DNA from: Nicotiana tabacum
Lineage: Eukaryota > Streptophyta > Magnoliopsida > Solanales > Solanaceae
Direction of reading: 5' to 3'
Assembly: GCF_000715075.1 (NCBI RefSeq)
Contig: NC_134089.1
Location: forward strand, 65,950,697 to 66,014,696
DNA length: 64,000 nt
Part shown: in pieces, positions 46,909-58,322 of the stretch
Position numbering within the stretch: position 1 is the first letter of the stretch
Layout: each line of letters opens with the position of its first letter
The notes under the pieces: generated by a model
The model's database searches: none
What the model was told of the DNA's origin: nothing
Seen by the model: the letters and a program-made list of their open reading frames with translations, nothing else
Made by a program: the position numbers and the translations under genes

Positions 46909-48137
46909 CCGATTTAAGCACATCTATAGTAGCTAACAAGTTGCCTACCAATCCCATGTGCCCGCCAGTCAAGCAGAAACTCAAAAAATTCAAACCAGAC
47001 ATGAGTCTAAAAATCAAGGAGGAAGTTACCAAGTAGATCAAAGCCAAGGTTCTCAGGGTGGTTGAGTACCCAACATGGTTAGCTAACATTGTGCTAGTTG
47101 TGAAGAAAGACGGGAAGGTCCGAGTGTGTGTTGATTATCGGGATTTAAACAGAGCAAGTCCCAAAGACGACTTCCAATTGCCAAATATACATATCCTGAT
47201 CGATAACTGCACCAAGCATGAACTCCAATCCTTTGTAGATTGCTTCGCAGGTTATCACCAGATCTGGATGGATGAAGAAGATGCCGAGAAGACAACTTTT
47301 ATTATGCCTTGGGGTGTATACTTCTACAAGATGATGTCGTTCGGTCTAAAGAACGTAGGGGCCACTTCTATGAGGGCCATGACAACCATCTTTCATGATA
47401 TTATACATAAGGAGATAGAGGTATATGTGGACGACGTCATTATAAAATCCAAGAGGGCCACGAATCATATAGCGGACTTAAAGAAATTCTTCAATAGGCT
47501 CAGGAGGTACAATTTGAAGTTGAACCCCGCAAAGTGTGCATTCGGGGTTCCTGCGGGAAAGTTATTGGGATTCATTGTCAGTCACCGAGGGATCAAGCTA
47601 GATATGACTAAAGTCAAAGTTATTCAGGAGTTACCACCACCAAAAAGCAAGAAGGACGTGATGAGCTTCCTAGGACAGCTCAACTACATCAGTTAATTCA
47701 TAGCATAATCCACAGTAATATGTGAACCCATCTTCAAGATGTTGAGGAAAGATGTCGAGACAAGTTGGATCGAGGATTGTTAGAAAGCTTTTGACAAGAT
47801 CAAGGAATACCTGTCCACACCGCCAGTTCTGGTCCCGCCAGAACCAGAATGACCTTTGCTACTTTATCTATCCGTGTTAGATGGAGCCTTCGGATGTGTT
47901 TTGGGACAACATGATGAGACAAGAAGAAAGGAGCAATCCATGTACTACCTGAGTAAGAAATTCACACCTTATGAAGCACAGTATTCTCTGCTCGAACGCA
48001 CTTGCTATGCTTTGACCTGGACAGCCCAGAAGTTGAGGCATTACTTCTGTGCCTACACTATATACCTCATATCCACGATGGATCCTATGAAGTACATATT
48101 TCAAAAGCCAATGCCTACTGGGAAGTTGGCTAAATAA
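46909..48137 (+). pseudogene. RT and first RNase H of Ogre A
   Basis: After a decayed connector (KQKLKKFKPDMSLKIKEEVTK), RT is open at 47058-47696 with SFVDCFAGYHQI and the YVDD box at about 47424-47435. RNase H (47856-48137) has LDGAFGCVLGQHD, the catalytic-type aspartate and LERTCYALTW. Stops at about 47034, 47695, 47707, 47780, 47849 and 48135 and a two-base loss near 48155 break the frame. Confidence 0.87.
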
Positions 48138-48150
48138 CATATACTACTGA

Positions 48151-49092
48151 GTGAGTTCAATCGTCTATGTAACTCAAAAAGTAGTCAAAGGACAATCATT
48201 GGCAGACTACCTCGCTAAGAATCCAGTGAGAGGAGAATATGAACCCTTGAAAACATATTTTCCTGATGAAAAAGTATCATTCGTAGGAGAAGACATTACG
48301 GAAGCATATGACGGTTGGAGGATGTTCTTTGATGGAGCCGCAAATTTCAAAAGAGTAGGCATTGGAGCAGTCTTGGTATCGAAAATGGGTCAGCATTATC
48401 CTGTATCTGCCAAACTCCGATTTTCCTGTACCAACAACATGGAAGAATTTGAAGCTTGCATACTAGGGCTCACCATGGAAATCGACATGAACATTCAAGA
48501 GTTGTTGGTGATCGGCGATTCAGATTTGCTTCTACACCAGGTTCAAGGAGAATGGGTTACCAAGAATTCCAAGATATTGCCATATCTTCACCATGTGCAG
48601 GAATTGAAAAGGAGGTTCACAAATATAGAATTTCGACATGTTCCCAGAATTCAGAATGAGTTCGCCGATGCGTTAGCCACTTTGTCATCAATGATACAAC
48701 ATCCAGATAAGAACTATATTGATCCCATTCTGGTGAGGATCCATAATCATCCGGCATATTATGCTCATGTTGAGGAAGAAACAGATGGAAAGCCTTGGTT
48801 CCATGACATTAAGGAGTACTTATCAAAAGGAGAATACCCGGAGTATGCAAATCACATTCAGAAATGCACGCTCCGGAGATTGTCGAATCACTTCTTCCAC
48901 AACGGAGGAAACTTGTACAGAAGAACTCCAGATTTAGGTTTGCTAAGGTGTGTTGACGCAGAGGAAGCTTCTAAGCTACTTAAGGATGTGTATGCTGGGA
49001 TATGTGGCCCGCACATGAAGGGTTTCATTCTGGCCAAAAAGATACTCAGGGCAGGATACTTTTGGATGACCATGGAGACGGATTGTATTTAG
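48151..49092 (+). pseudogene. Second (archaeal-type) RNase H and integrase N-terminus of Ogre A
   Basis: Tat-lineage elements carry an additional RNase H between the first RNase H and integrase. Here it shows MFFDGAA, NNMEEFEAC and GDSDLLLHQVQGEW, then NEFADALATL, giving the D-E-D-D set expected of an active fold. The domain spans about 48310-48700. Downstream is a spacer and the start of the integrase zinc region (GPHMKGFILAKKILRAGYFW). The segment ends at a TAG at 49090. Confidence 0.85.
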
Positions 49093-49119
49093 TATGTCCG
49101 CAAATGCTTTCAATGTCAA

Positions 49120-50043
49120 GTGCATGTCGACATGATGAAAGTGCTGCCTAATGAGCTCAATGCAACAAGCTCACCTTGGCCATGCGCCACTTGGGGAATG
49201 GATGTTATTGGTTCGATTGAGCCCACTGCTTCAAACGGACACCAGTTTATTTTGGTAGCCATTGATTACTTCACGAAATGGGTAGAAGCTTCATCTTACA
49301 AAGGTGTAACCAAGAAAGGCGTCGTAGATTTTGTCAAGGATCGTATTATGTGCCGATTCGGAGTTCTTGAGTCCATTATTACTAACAATGCCACCAACCT
49401 CAACAATGATATGATGAAATCTATATGTGAAACTTTCAAAATCAAGCATAAGAATTCCACCGCCTACAGACCTCAGATGAATGGAGCCGTAGAAGCTGCC
49501 AACAAGAACATTAAGAAGATATTAAGGAAAATGGTAGAGAATCACAAACAGTGGCATGAGAAGTTACCCTTTGCTCTGTTAGGGTACCACACCATAGTTC
49601 GCATGTCAACTGGGACAACTCCCTACATGCTGGTTTATGGTACCGAGGCTGTCATCCCAGCCGAGGTAGAGATTCCTTCTTTAAGAGTCATACAAGAAGC
49701 TGAACTCAGCGATGTAGAATTGATAAGAAGTCGCTATGAACAGTTGGCCCTTATTGATGGAAAGAGAATGAACGCAATATATCATGACCAACTGTATCAA
49801 AAAAGAATGTCCAGAGCTTTCAACAAAATGGTCAAACCAAGACAGTTCGCACCAGGGCAGCTGGTATTGAAGAAGATTTTCCCACACCAAGATGAAGCCA
49901 AAGGGAAATTCTCTCCCAACTGGCAAGGTACGTATATGGTTCACAGAGTACTAACAGGAGGAGCACTCATACTTGCAGAGATGGATGGAGAGATCTGGCC
50001 AAAACCAATCAATTCAGACGTAGTCAATAGATACTATGCCTAG
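49120..50043 (+). pseudogene. Integrase of Ogre A, catalytic aspartate lost
   Basis: The core has GMDVIGSI with the first catalytic aspartate, then IITNNATNLNND where the family has a D-N-G order, so the second catalytic aspartate has become asparagine. The glutamate in VEAANKNIKK follows at the expected distance. The C-terminus (LVLKKIFPHQDEAKGKFSPNWQG, ending INSDVVNRYYA) is typical of Ogre and has no chromodomain. Although this ORF is open for 307 codons, the active-site change should abolish integration activity. Confidence 0.88.
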
Positions 50044-50183
50044 ATTATCTCACTTTTCTTTTCTGATGTAATTGAACTACGCTTGACCTGATTCCCATTT
50101 AAGAAGGGATACATAGGCATCCTTTTGGGTTCGGTCATATCATAATAAAATTTTCATCTTCCCCCAGAATCAGAAACTGGGGA

Positions 50184-50392
50184 GAATTTTGAGGAAGGCC
50201 CTCAAAATTCCGGAACAAGTCCAGCCAGCGCCATCACATGCTAGGAAGTTAGTTATTAGTCGAGAATTGGGGCAAAATTTTGAGAAGGATTCTCAAAATT
50301 CCGAAGAAGATTCAGCAGGGTCCGTCATCCGCAAACAATTAAAAATCATCTACCAAATTGGGGCAGAATTTTGAGGAGGACCCTCAAAATTC
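50184..50392 (+). repeat. Three spaced perfect hairpins after pol of Ogre A
   Basis: Stems lie at 50184-50194/50200-50210, 50276-50286/50290-50300 and 50366-50376/50382-50392. The first and third are GAATTTTGAGG with CCTCAAAATTC. The second is AATTTTGAGAA with TTCTCAAAATT. Each is preceded by a TGGGG-type run. Spacing is about 90 bases. Confidence 0.9.
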
Positions 50393-50766
50393 GAACATAA
50401 AAGAGCTGCAATGCCTTTGAAACGTGTCACAGTCGCTAGCTCATCAAAAGTTACTTGATATATCAATATGCTTCTGAAACAATCCTATTTTATCAATGAA
50501 TGCATATTTTTTCGAAAATTCAATTTTTCATAACAGTCAGGTGCTACCTAGGGGAACTCGAAAGGGGCTTCCAGGGCGGAGAAAAGCCAGGCTGACAGAC
50601 GAAACAGGAACCAACCTCCCCTTATGAAACTTATGATTTTTCTTTGAACGCAGGCATATTTGATGATAGCATTCGTACACAAAGCAAATTCACCATCCAT
50701 CTAGCCGTTAGATGCTGAACCTATCCTAACTAAGATATACTCTACCCTTATCTGTTATTTTCTCTT

Positions 50767-51862
50767 CGCATGAGTCTAATCTCTGACTCCATATTTGCAT
50801 GATTCTAATCTATGACTCCACATTTGCATGAGTCTAATCTCTGACTCCACATTTGCATGAGTCTAATCCTTGACTTTATATTTGCATGAGTCAAGCCCTT
50901 ACTCCATATTTGTATGAGTCTAATCTCTGACTCCACATTTGTATGAGTCTAATCCTTGACTCCATATTTGCATGAGTCTAATCTCTGACTCCACATTGGC
51001 ATGGGACTAAGCCCTGTCTCGAATCTTGTATGAGGCTAAGACCTGCCTCCATATTTGCATAAGGCTAAGCACTGCCTTCCATTTGCATAAGACTAAGCCC
51101 TGTCCCATATTTTGCATGAGGCTAAGCCCTGCTTCCATATCTGCATAAGGCTAAGCATTGCCTTCCATTTGCATTGGGACTAAACTCTGTCCTGAATCTT
51201 GCATGAGGTTAAGCTCTACCTCCATATTTGCATAAGGCTAAGCGCTGCCTTCTCCTTGCATGAGACTAAGCTCTGTCTCCAATCTTGCATGAGTCTAATC
51301 CCTGACTCTATATTTGCATGAGGCTAATCCTTGCCTCCATACTTGCATGAGTCTAAGCCCTGCCTCCATATCTGCATAAGGCTAAGCATTGCCTTCCATT
51401 TGCATTGGGACTAAGCCTTGTCCCGAATCTTGTATGAGGTTAAGCTCTACCTCCATATCTGCATAAAGCTAAGCATTGCCTTCCATTTGCATGGGACTAA
51501 GCCCTGTACCGAACCTTGCATGAGGTTAAGCTCTACCTCCATATTTGCATAAGGCTAAGTATTGCCTTCTCCTTGCATGAGATTAAGCTCTGTCTCCAAT
51601 CTTGCATGAGTCTAATCCCGGACTCCATATTTGCATAAGACTAAGCACCGCCTTCTCCCTGCATGAGTCTAAGCCTTGACTCCATATTTGCATAAGGCTA
51701 ATCCTTACCTCCCCATTTGCATAAAGCTAATCCTTGCCTCTCACTTGCACGGGACTAAGCACTATCCCTATTTGCACCAATATTGCTCTATTTTCTACTA
51801 CTATCTACCTGCTTTTCAATCGGGCTAAGCTCTGCCCTCTACTTCGCAAGACTAAACCTTTT
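50767..51862 (+). repeat. Tandem 29-bp array with covarying stem-loops
   Basis: About 36 units of 28 to 30 bases follow the plan TTTGCAT, five-base arm, eight-base loop (TAAGCCCT-like), complementary five-base arm, short spacer. Arms include GAGTC/GACTC, GAGGC/GCCTC, AAGGC/GCCTT, GGGAC/GTCCC, GAGGT/ACCTC and GAGAC/GTCTC. About 20 units are perfectly complementary and several more need only a G-U pair. See findings. Confidence 0.92.
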
Positions 51863-52460
51863 CTTGTTACATCATATTATTGTGTATCATGAATCTGTCC
51901 AAAGGCGTCATAGTTTAAAGGCACCATCCTCATAGCTGGAAGACAACATGCCATGGACTGAGGATCTCTCAAATTTTCATATCATTATTCAAAGGTGTCA
52001 TGGTTTGGAGGCATCATTTTTATGGCTCGAGAACATCATTTCATAGCCTGCAAATTCCTCATTAAACAATTCATGTCCCAGGACGTCATGGTCTAAGGAC
52101 GCCATCTTTAACCGTCCAAAGACAACCTTCATGGTCCAAAGGGAATTTGCATCATGTTTAAATTTTTGCAAATACATCTATAGCATCTTTTATCTGCAGG
52201 TAACCAGTAAGCAACCGCTATCCTAGCAGGAGCAATCTTGCTTTAGTTCACTCCAACCGTCCCGAGCCTTAACTGTTCGTCGTAGCCGCTTCCACATCTC
52301 GTGTCCGTCTTATAATAATTTCATCGGCATACTCCACATGTGAGTCTAGAATTACACATGGCCTGATTCCTGTAAAACCAGGGATATGTAGGCAACTCGA
52401 AAATTGGAGCTCAGCTTCTGTCTTTCAAAGCATCCCATCCGGTTAAAATTGGCCATCATT

Positions 52461-52465
52461 TCTAT
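52461..52465. repeat. Left target duplication of Ogre B (candidate)
   Basis: TCTAT directly precedes the TG that opens the inverted LTR of Ogre B. The matching copy should lie past the window's right edge. Confidence 0.55.
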
Positions 52466-55400
52466 TGCACCCCCTTTTTCCCTCTTTGCATCGGAAAATC
52501 AGGTTTATGACATTTTTGGGGTAGGACAACTCATTCCTTTTGGGAACTGGGTTTGCATTTGGAGAGTCGCCACCTAATGATTTAAGGTGCATTAGGACAC
52601 CTATAAGGTTCATTTCTAAGTTTGTTTGATAACTAGAGGCAGAGTAAGGGCTTGAAATTATCCTAAGGGAAGGTGTTAGGCACCCCTCAGGATCCACTAG
52701 TGTGGTTCCTAGCCAGACAGTTGTGAATTTGTACAATTAGTAGATAGACAAATATAGGCTCAAATAGTAGGGGATTTAAGTTTGAACACATAAGAGTTTG
52801 AAAACAATTATTAAAAGGCAAATTTTGAAAAGGAGTTACAGCTATACAAACACTTGAGAATATAAAAGGGAGGAGGGGAGTCCTAGGTTTATTTACAATA
52901 TGGATCGCATCAATGCGATACCTAGTATGACACTCATCAGAAGAGGGGATACACATGGTATTAGCACATCGATCATCATATCCATATCTACCCTTCCTAC
53001 CCCGTTAAGGTATTAAAGCGCGGATTGGTCTCGACCTCTATTGCATGCTATTACCCGTCCCATTCCTATCAGTCCCGGAGGAATTTAGGACTACTATTCC
53101 TATAAGAGGGAGGGTTTTAGGCTGACTCTTGTGTTTTAAAGGTAAAAAGGCTAAGGCGACATACAAAACACGTAGGACTGCATATTAGGGGAAACATATA
53201 AACAAATAAGAGGCTCATATATACCTCCGCAGACAATGCACATAAATGGCATGACTTAAACATAGTTAGGGTCAGAATTTAAAGGACAAAAGCAGGGTGT
53301 CTAAGCGATAACAGCAGAACCAAATTTATTACATAGCTCAGATAAGAAGTCTGAATCAGGCCTGCCTGCTGGTTGTAGCAATTGCAAATTAAACAAAGGC
53401 GGATTCAGCTTTATCATTATTACCTAAGGCTTGCCTAAGTGTGTATTGGTGATGTCCTATAAGCATGATATCAATTACTGATTAAGAATGCAGTAGAGCA
53501 ATGGTTAATTTTAAAACAGACGATTTGGATCCTATAGGCATGCTTTCTAAACCGTATTTATAAAAGGAGTAGGTTGTTTAAACTGATTCAGAACAGTACG
53601 AGTCAAACTTATTTTAACTATACTGGTTTTAGATCTTATAGGCATGATCTCTACTATAGCTGATTTCAATTCCTATGGGAAGGTATCTAAGTGTTAACGA
53701 CTGATTTTGATCCTATAAGCATGGAACATGCAGTGAAGTAGGCAGGATTTATTTGATTAAAGCGAAATTCCTATAGGCATGATCTCTATCTACGTGAAAA
53801 TAAAGCATGCAGAACTTTAATTAAAACAGAACAGATCCCATCAGCATGTTCTCTACCCTTCTAATAGCTAAAACATGCATAATTACCCCATCCCTTTTCA
53901 CTAGCCAGCCGCCAATATTTGTTACAAGTTATTGCATACCAAATACTGAATTACATCAGAAAAGTGTAAAATAAGAAGTTACAACCATAGGAAGCCTGAT
54001 TCTGACTTCCTCTCTGAGTTATGGAATAAACCACCTCAAATGCCACTTGTTTCAATGCCTTTCTCAGACCTGGGTGTGTCAAAGTTCCCTAAGGGTCTCA
54101 AGGGACCCCGAGCAGTGCTTATGCCCTGGTTTGCATAACCAGATAGAGATAAGTGCAGTGTGGAAGGGCCATCCCTTATGTGTCCAAGTTCAGAGGGAGC
54201 TCAAGGGTCCCAAGGCAAGGCTCACACAAGAGGGGCAGAACCCAGGTTCTAAGAATATAGTAGAAGTGCATAGTACATAGATTATTTAAAACTAGGTTGA
54301 AAATAGTAAGTGGTAAGGGTGATTTGAAAACAGTAGTAATAAAACTCAAACTACACAGAATCAGGAGTTACACAAAGGGGTTAGGGATTTTGGGATTACA
54401 TTGCATTAAGCATATGACCCCAGAAAGTGTCAGGTTTAGTCATGTACAACAATAGATGATGCTGGCATGCCCACAAACTAGCCAGAGAACATAAACACAT
54501 AGGGGGATATGGGGGTTTGGGATTCATAAGTCAGCAAATCACATAACAAGTGACTGACAGAGTACATACATAAGGGTAAACATTAATTTAGAAGATGAGG
54601 GAGCAGATTATAGCATGCTTAGTAATGTAACTTGATTGCACAAACATAAGCAGAAGCAGGCTAGAGTGAAGGAAATTGAAACAACTAAAGAAATAAGTTG
54701 TTGTTGATGCTTGAAGATTAACTAGGACATACCAGTAGAGAAGCAAAGTGTAGAAAGAAAGAAAGAAATAAGCAAGATTCCACAGTCTAGCTTTGGCTTT
54801 CAGCTGGCTAGACAAAGCAATAACATAAGTAGTAGTAAAGAAAAGAGAGAAAGTTTTGAGTGTAAGTGTGTGTTCTTGAACTCAATTGTTTATCTTTGAA
54901 AGAAAATGGGGTGGGTATTTATAGTTTTGAAAACGATTGAAGAAGAGGCAAAGTCTTAAACACAAACATGGAAACAATCACAAGTCAGAATCAATAACCA
55001 CAAGTGATTCCCTATAATTAAGGAATCACTGTTCAACGGGTAGTAGCAGGTTTAATTAAGGAAAGAAATCAGCTTGGGGACAGATTGCTTATTGTCATAT
55101 AAGGGGCAGTAAAAGCATGAAGTAAACAATCAAGTCTAAGTACAAAATAGGCTTAATTTGGGAAAGGATTCAGCAAGGTAAAACATAAGAGTAAAAGAAA
55201 GGAATCAATTATTTAAACAAACGAGTGAAATTAGGGCTCATAAAAGAAAAGCTTTTGCAATCAGTCACAAGATCAAGATCAATCAAAGAAGAAACATGAT
55301 TATGCACTTCAGTATATAAATAACAGAAGCATCAGACATGCAAGGCCAAACACATTGGCAAAAGAGATAACACATGCATACAGTAGCAACAGGGTAAGCT

Positions 55401-56986
55401 AGGATTCAATAGTAAAAAAAATATTCGGAGCACAGTAGTCACGTAGAATCAACAATGAAGAAAACATAGCAACAGGTAAAGAGAATCAGAAACAAGTAAA
55501 GGTCTTACAGTATCAAGTGAGGAAAACCTTTTAAGAAATTAGTGCTTCGACAGTAGTCGAGTTTTAGAGATGATAAGAACTCAAAATCAAACAAGTCAAA
55601 CAAGGAAAAGAGAGTCAAGAACAAAGAACAAGTACACATTTAAACAAGCAGTTTCAGAACTCGGATAAGACTAAAAGGAACTAGGGTTTTTAACATGCTG
55701 AAATAGATAAAAGAACAATATGAGCAAATCGTTTTAAACGTAGCAAAATCAAAAACAACATTAAAATCAGAGAAGAAATCTTTTTGAAAAACCTAAAGGA
55801 AAACCCTAATCGCCAAAGAATGAAGAGTCGTTTTGAAATAAAAGCAGGAAACCTTCATGAAAACACTTAAGAAGTTCGTAGTAAGCACAAATCTAAGATA
55901 GATCTGAAGAAAATTGAAGATCTCAAGGATTAGGGTTTCGGAAAACCCAGAAAAGGAGAGAAAGACCTTGAAAGTTACAGATCTGACCAGGAAAGTCAAG
56001 GATCTGCCTTGAAAGGCCATGAATGGCCGGAGAAAGGTTATGGATGGCCGGAGAAAGGCCATGAACAGAAGTCGAGCAAGCACTAGACCATATTCCCTCA
56101 AGGTCTGGCCATGAAACCACAGAAACAAACACCCAGGAGCCATAGGAGGCCAATACACATCTCCAATGGCCACGAGAGGCCATGGGATTAGGCAGGGGTT
56201 GAGGCGGATTCGGGTGGGATGAGATGACGACGGCTAGGGTTCATGTGAGATTTTAGAGAGAATTGAGAGAAAGGGGATTCAGAGGCAGCGTTTGGTGAAA
56301 AATGAAGTAAGGTAAGGGGTCTTTTGGGTTTAATTATGGAAAGGGAGGATGGTGGTCGTTGATCTAAATGTCAACGGCCAGGATTAAAATGGTTAGGTGG
56401 GGAATCTAGGTTGGGTCATTTAAATTGGGTAGGGGTCGGGTTTAAAATGGAATTGGGCCGGAAAATTAGGTTTAATTTGGGGTCAGATTTAGGCTAAAAT
56501 TGAAATGTAACTGAGCTATTATTAAAATAACCAATTTCCCCCTTTTATAATTATAAAAAATAGTAAATTAATTTTTGGAAATAAATTGAGAGCACTAAAA
56601 TGATTTTAACATATAATTATCAATTTAAAAATACAGGTCTTAATTTTATGAATATAAAACACAATCTTAGCTACGTTTATACAAAAAATATCTTACATAT
56701 CCCTTACGCAAGTTGGAAGGCAGAATAGTAAAAATATACAAAAAATTACCTTCACTATATCTTAGCATAAATATAAAATTCCAACAAATGAATTACAAAA
56801 ATAATAATTTTGAAAATAATTATTGGGTTTTTATAGATAAAAGATGGAAATACATTGATTTTAAAAACCTTAAAAAAGTTATGGAAAAATAATAAAACAC
56901 TTGGATATACTTACATATAAATATATATGCCATTTTGAAGTTATTTTGCATATTGAAAATATATAGGAAAAAATTAGGTATCAACA
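52466..56986 (-). repeat. 3' LTR of Ogre B (4521 bp)
   Basis: On the minus strand it starts TGTTGATACCTAA at 56986 and ends GGGGGTGCA at 52466. It is similar in plan and partly in sequence to the LTR of Ogre A. It contains a CGTTGA..TCAACG inverted repeat at about 56353-56379, AAACCCTA-type motifs (about 55683, 55801, 55928, 56234) and a series of CATGCCTATAGG-like motifs (about 53440-53860). No gene lies inside. Confidence 0.88.
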
Positions 56987-56987
56987 G

Positions 56988-57007
56988 CTGCCCCCTCTTT
57001 ACCCGGG
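56988..57007 (-). other. Polypurine tract of Ogre B
   Basis: On the minus strand this reads CCCGGGTAAAGAGGGGGCAG and ends one base before the LTR start at 56986. It is the expected plus-strand primer. Confidence 0.75.
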
Positions 57008-57779
57008 AAGGATGAAAGAGTTGTCGGGTAAAGATATGATGGCTAATTTTGACCAAGCGAAACGGTTCAAAGAGGTTTAGGCCATGCCCTAGCTTCTAAG
57101 CTACCTACATATCACTGGTTTTATAGGAATCAGGCCATATGTAGTTCAGGATCCATCGGGGGAGTATGCTGATGGAGGCTTTTCAAGAACGGACGCAATA
57201 TCTAGGGCCGGGTGAGTGAAAGGTTTACGGGAATGGTTAGGTTTGATGTAGCTGTGGGAACTGGAGTAGGGCCGCTCCTGCCGGGATGGTCGTTTCTTGC
57301 CGGTTTACCTGTATTTAGAAACAATACAAGCATATATTGTGCATAAATTTAAACATAATGCAAATTCCCGTCGGACCATGAATGACGTCCTTAGACCATG
57401 CCGTCCTGGGCCATGAAGCGTATGATAAAGGATTCGCAGGCCATGAAATGATGCTCTCAGGCTATGAGGATGGTGCCTCCGAACCATGATGCCTTTGAAT
57501 AATGATATGCAAAAGATTGAAAGGGATCCTCAGGCTATGACATGGTGTTCTTGGGCTATGAAGATGGTGCCTCCGAACGATGATGCGTTTGGATAATTTA
57601 GCAATCTTTCAGCCCATGAGATGCAGTATGAGGCAATCTTTTAGCCCATGAGATGCAGTATGAGGCGATCTTTCAGCCCATGAGATGTAGTATGAGGTGA
57701 TCTTTCAGCCCATAAGATGCAATATGAGGCGATCTTTTCAGCCCCTGAGATGTAGTAGCATGATACAGATAAGACAGAT

Positions 57780-58322
57780 CTTAGTCTTGCAAATTGAGGG
57801 GCAGAGCTTAGCCCGTAAGAGAAACAAAATAAACGATGCTTGAGATAGTGCTTAGTTTCGAAGAAAATTGGAGGCAGATCTTAGCCTCGGAAGGCAGAAT
57901 GATAGCCCTATGCAAAGATGCAAAGGCGGAGAGAGGCAGAGCTTAGCCTCGAAAGGCAGGATGGTAGCCTTATGTATGAGTGCAAATGGAGACAGCGTTT
58001 AGTCTCGGAAGGTAGAATGGTAGCCGTATGCAAGTTGGAAGGTAGAATAGTAGCCTTATGCAATGCAAATGCAGATGAAGGTAGAGCTTAACCTCGGAAG
58101 ACAGAATGGTATCCTTATGCAAGAATGCAGATGGAGACAACGTTTAGTCTCGAAAGACAGAATAGTAGCCTTATGCAAGTTGGAAGGCAGAATAGTAGCC
58201 TTATGCAATGCAAATGCAGATGAAGGTAGAGCTTAACCTCGAAAGTTAGAATGGTATCCTTATGCAAGAATGCAGATGGAGACAACATTTAGTCTCGGAA
58301 GGTAGAATAGTAGCCTTATGCA
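57780..58322 (-). repeat. Covarying hairpin array of Ogre B
   Basis: Read on the plus strand, units show GAGGC/GCCTC (57871 and 57933), GAGAC/GTCTC (57969, 58134, 58279), AAGGC/GCCTT (57953, 58183), AGGT/ACCT (58079) and GGGC/GCCC (about 57799). Loops are 8 or 9 bases (AGAGCTTA-like or AGAATAGTA-like), with TGCAT-containing spacers. It is less regular than in Ogre A but follows the same rule. Confidence 0.85.

Larger units (their letters stand above)
26563..52465 (+). mobile_element. Ogre/Tat-type Ty3/gypsy retrotransposon 'Ogre A'
   Basis: A 4.49-kb 5' LTR, a tRNA-Arg-type primer site, an extra ORF1 upstream of gag, gag-pro, RT, two RNase H regions, an integrase without chromodomain and a long 3' UTR with tandem repeats together identify the Tat lineage, Ogre group. 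Element C (35545-45602) sits in gag and Ogre B (from 52466) in the 3' UTR. The last part of the 3' UTR and the 3' LTR should lie beyond the window after Ogre B. Stops, frameshifts, a connector deletion near 46908 and an integrase catalytic change make it non-functional. Confidence 0.9.
50044..52465 (+). other. 3' UTR of Ogre A, repeat-rich, cut by Ogre B
   Basis: It holds three perfect GAATTTTGAGG-type hairpins (50184-50392), the covarying 29-bp array (50767-51862) and an irregular segment with 'catggtt..gaggc' repeats (51890-52150). Hypervariable tandem repeats in the 3' UTR are known for Tat-lineage elements. It ends at 52465 where Ogre B begins. The corresponding part of Ogre B continues for about 50 more bases to a polypurine tract and LTR, which is missing here because of the insertion. 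Confidence 0.85.

Noticed and set aside
50790..51720. ATTTGCAT in the array spacers, the reverse complement of the animal octamer site
   Set aside because: Plants lack POU-type octamer factors as known from animals, and the string is simply the conserved spacer of the tandem repeat.
50767..51862. CRISPR-like look of the regular 29-bp array
   Set aside because: There are no unique spacers, the units are contiguous, and the context is a plant Ogre 3' UTR.
54047..54280. Small plus-strand ORF (MFQCLSQTWVCQ) within the Ogre B LTR
   Set aside because: It is inside an LTR, has no domain, and the region is repeated in plan in the other Ogre LTR without the ORF.
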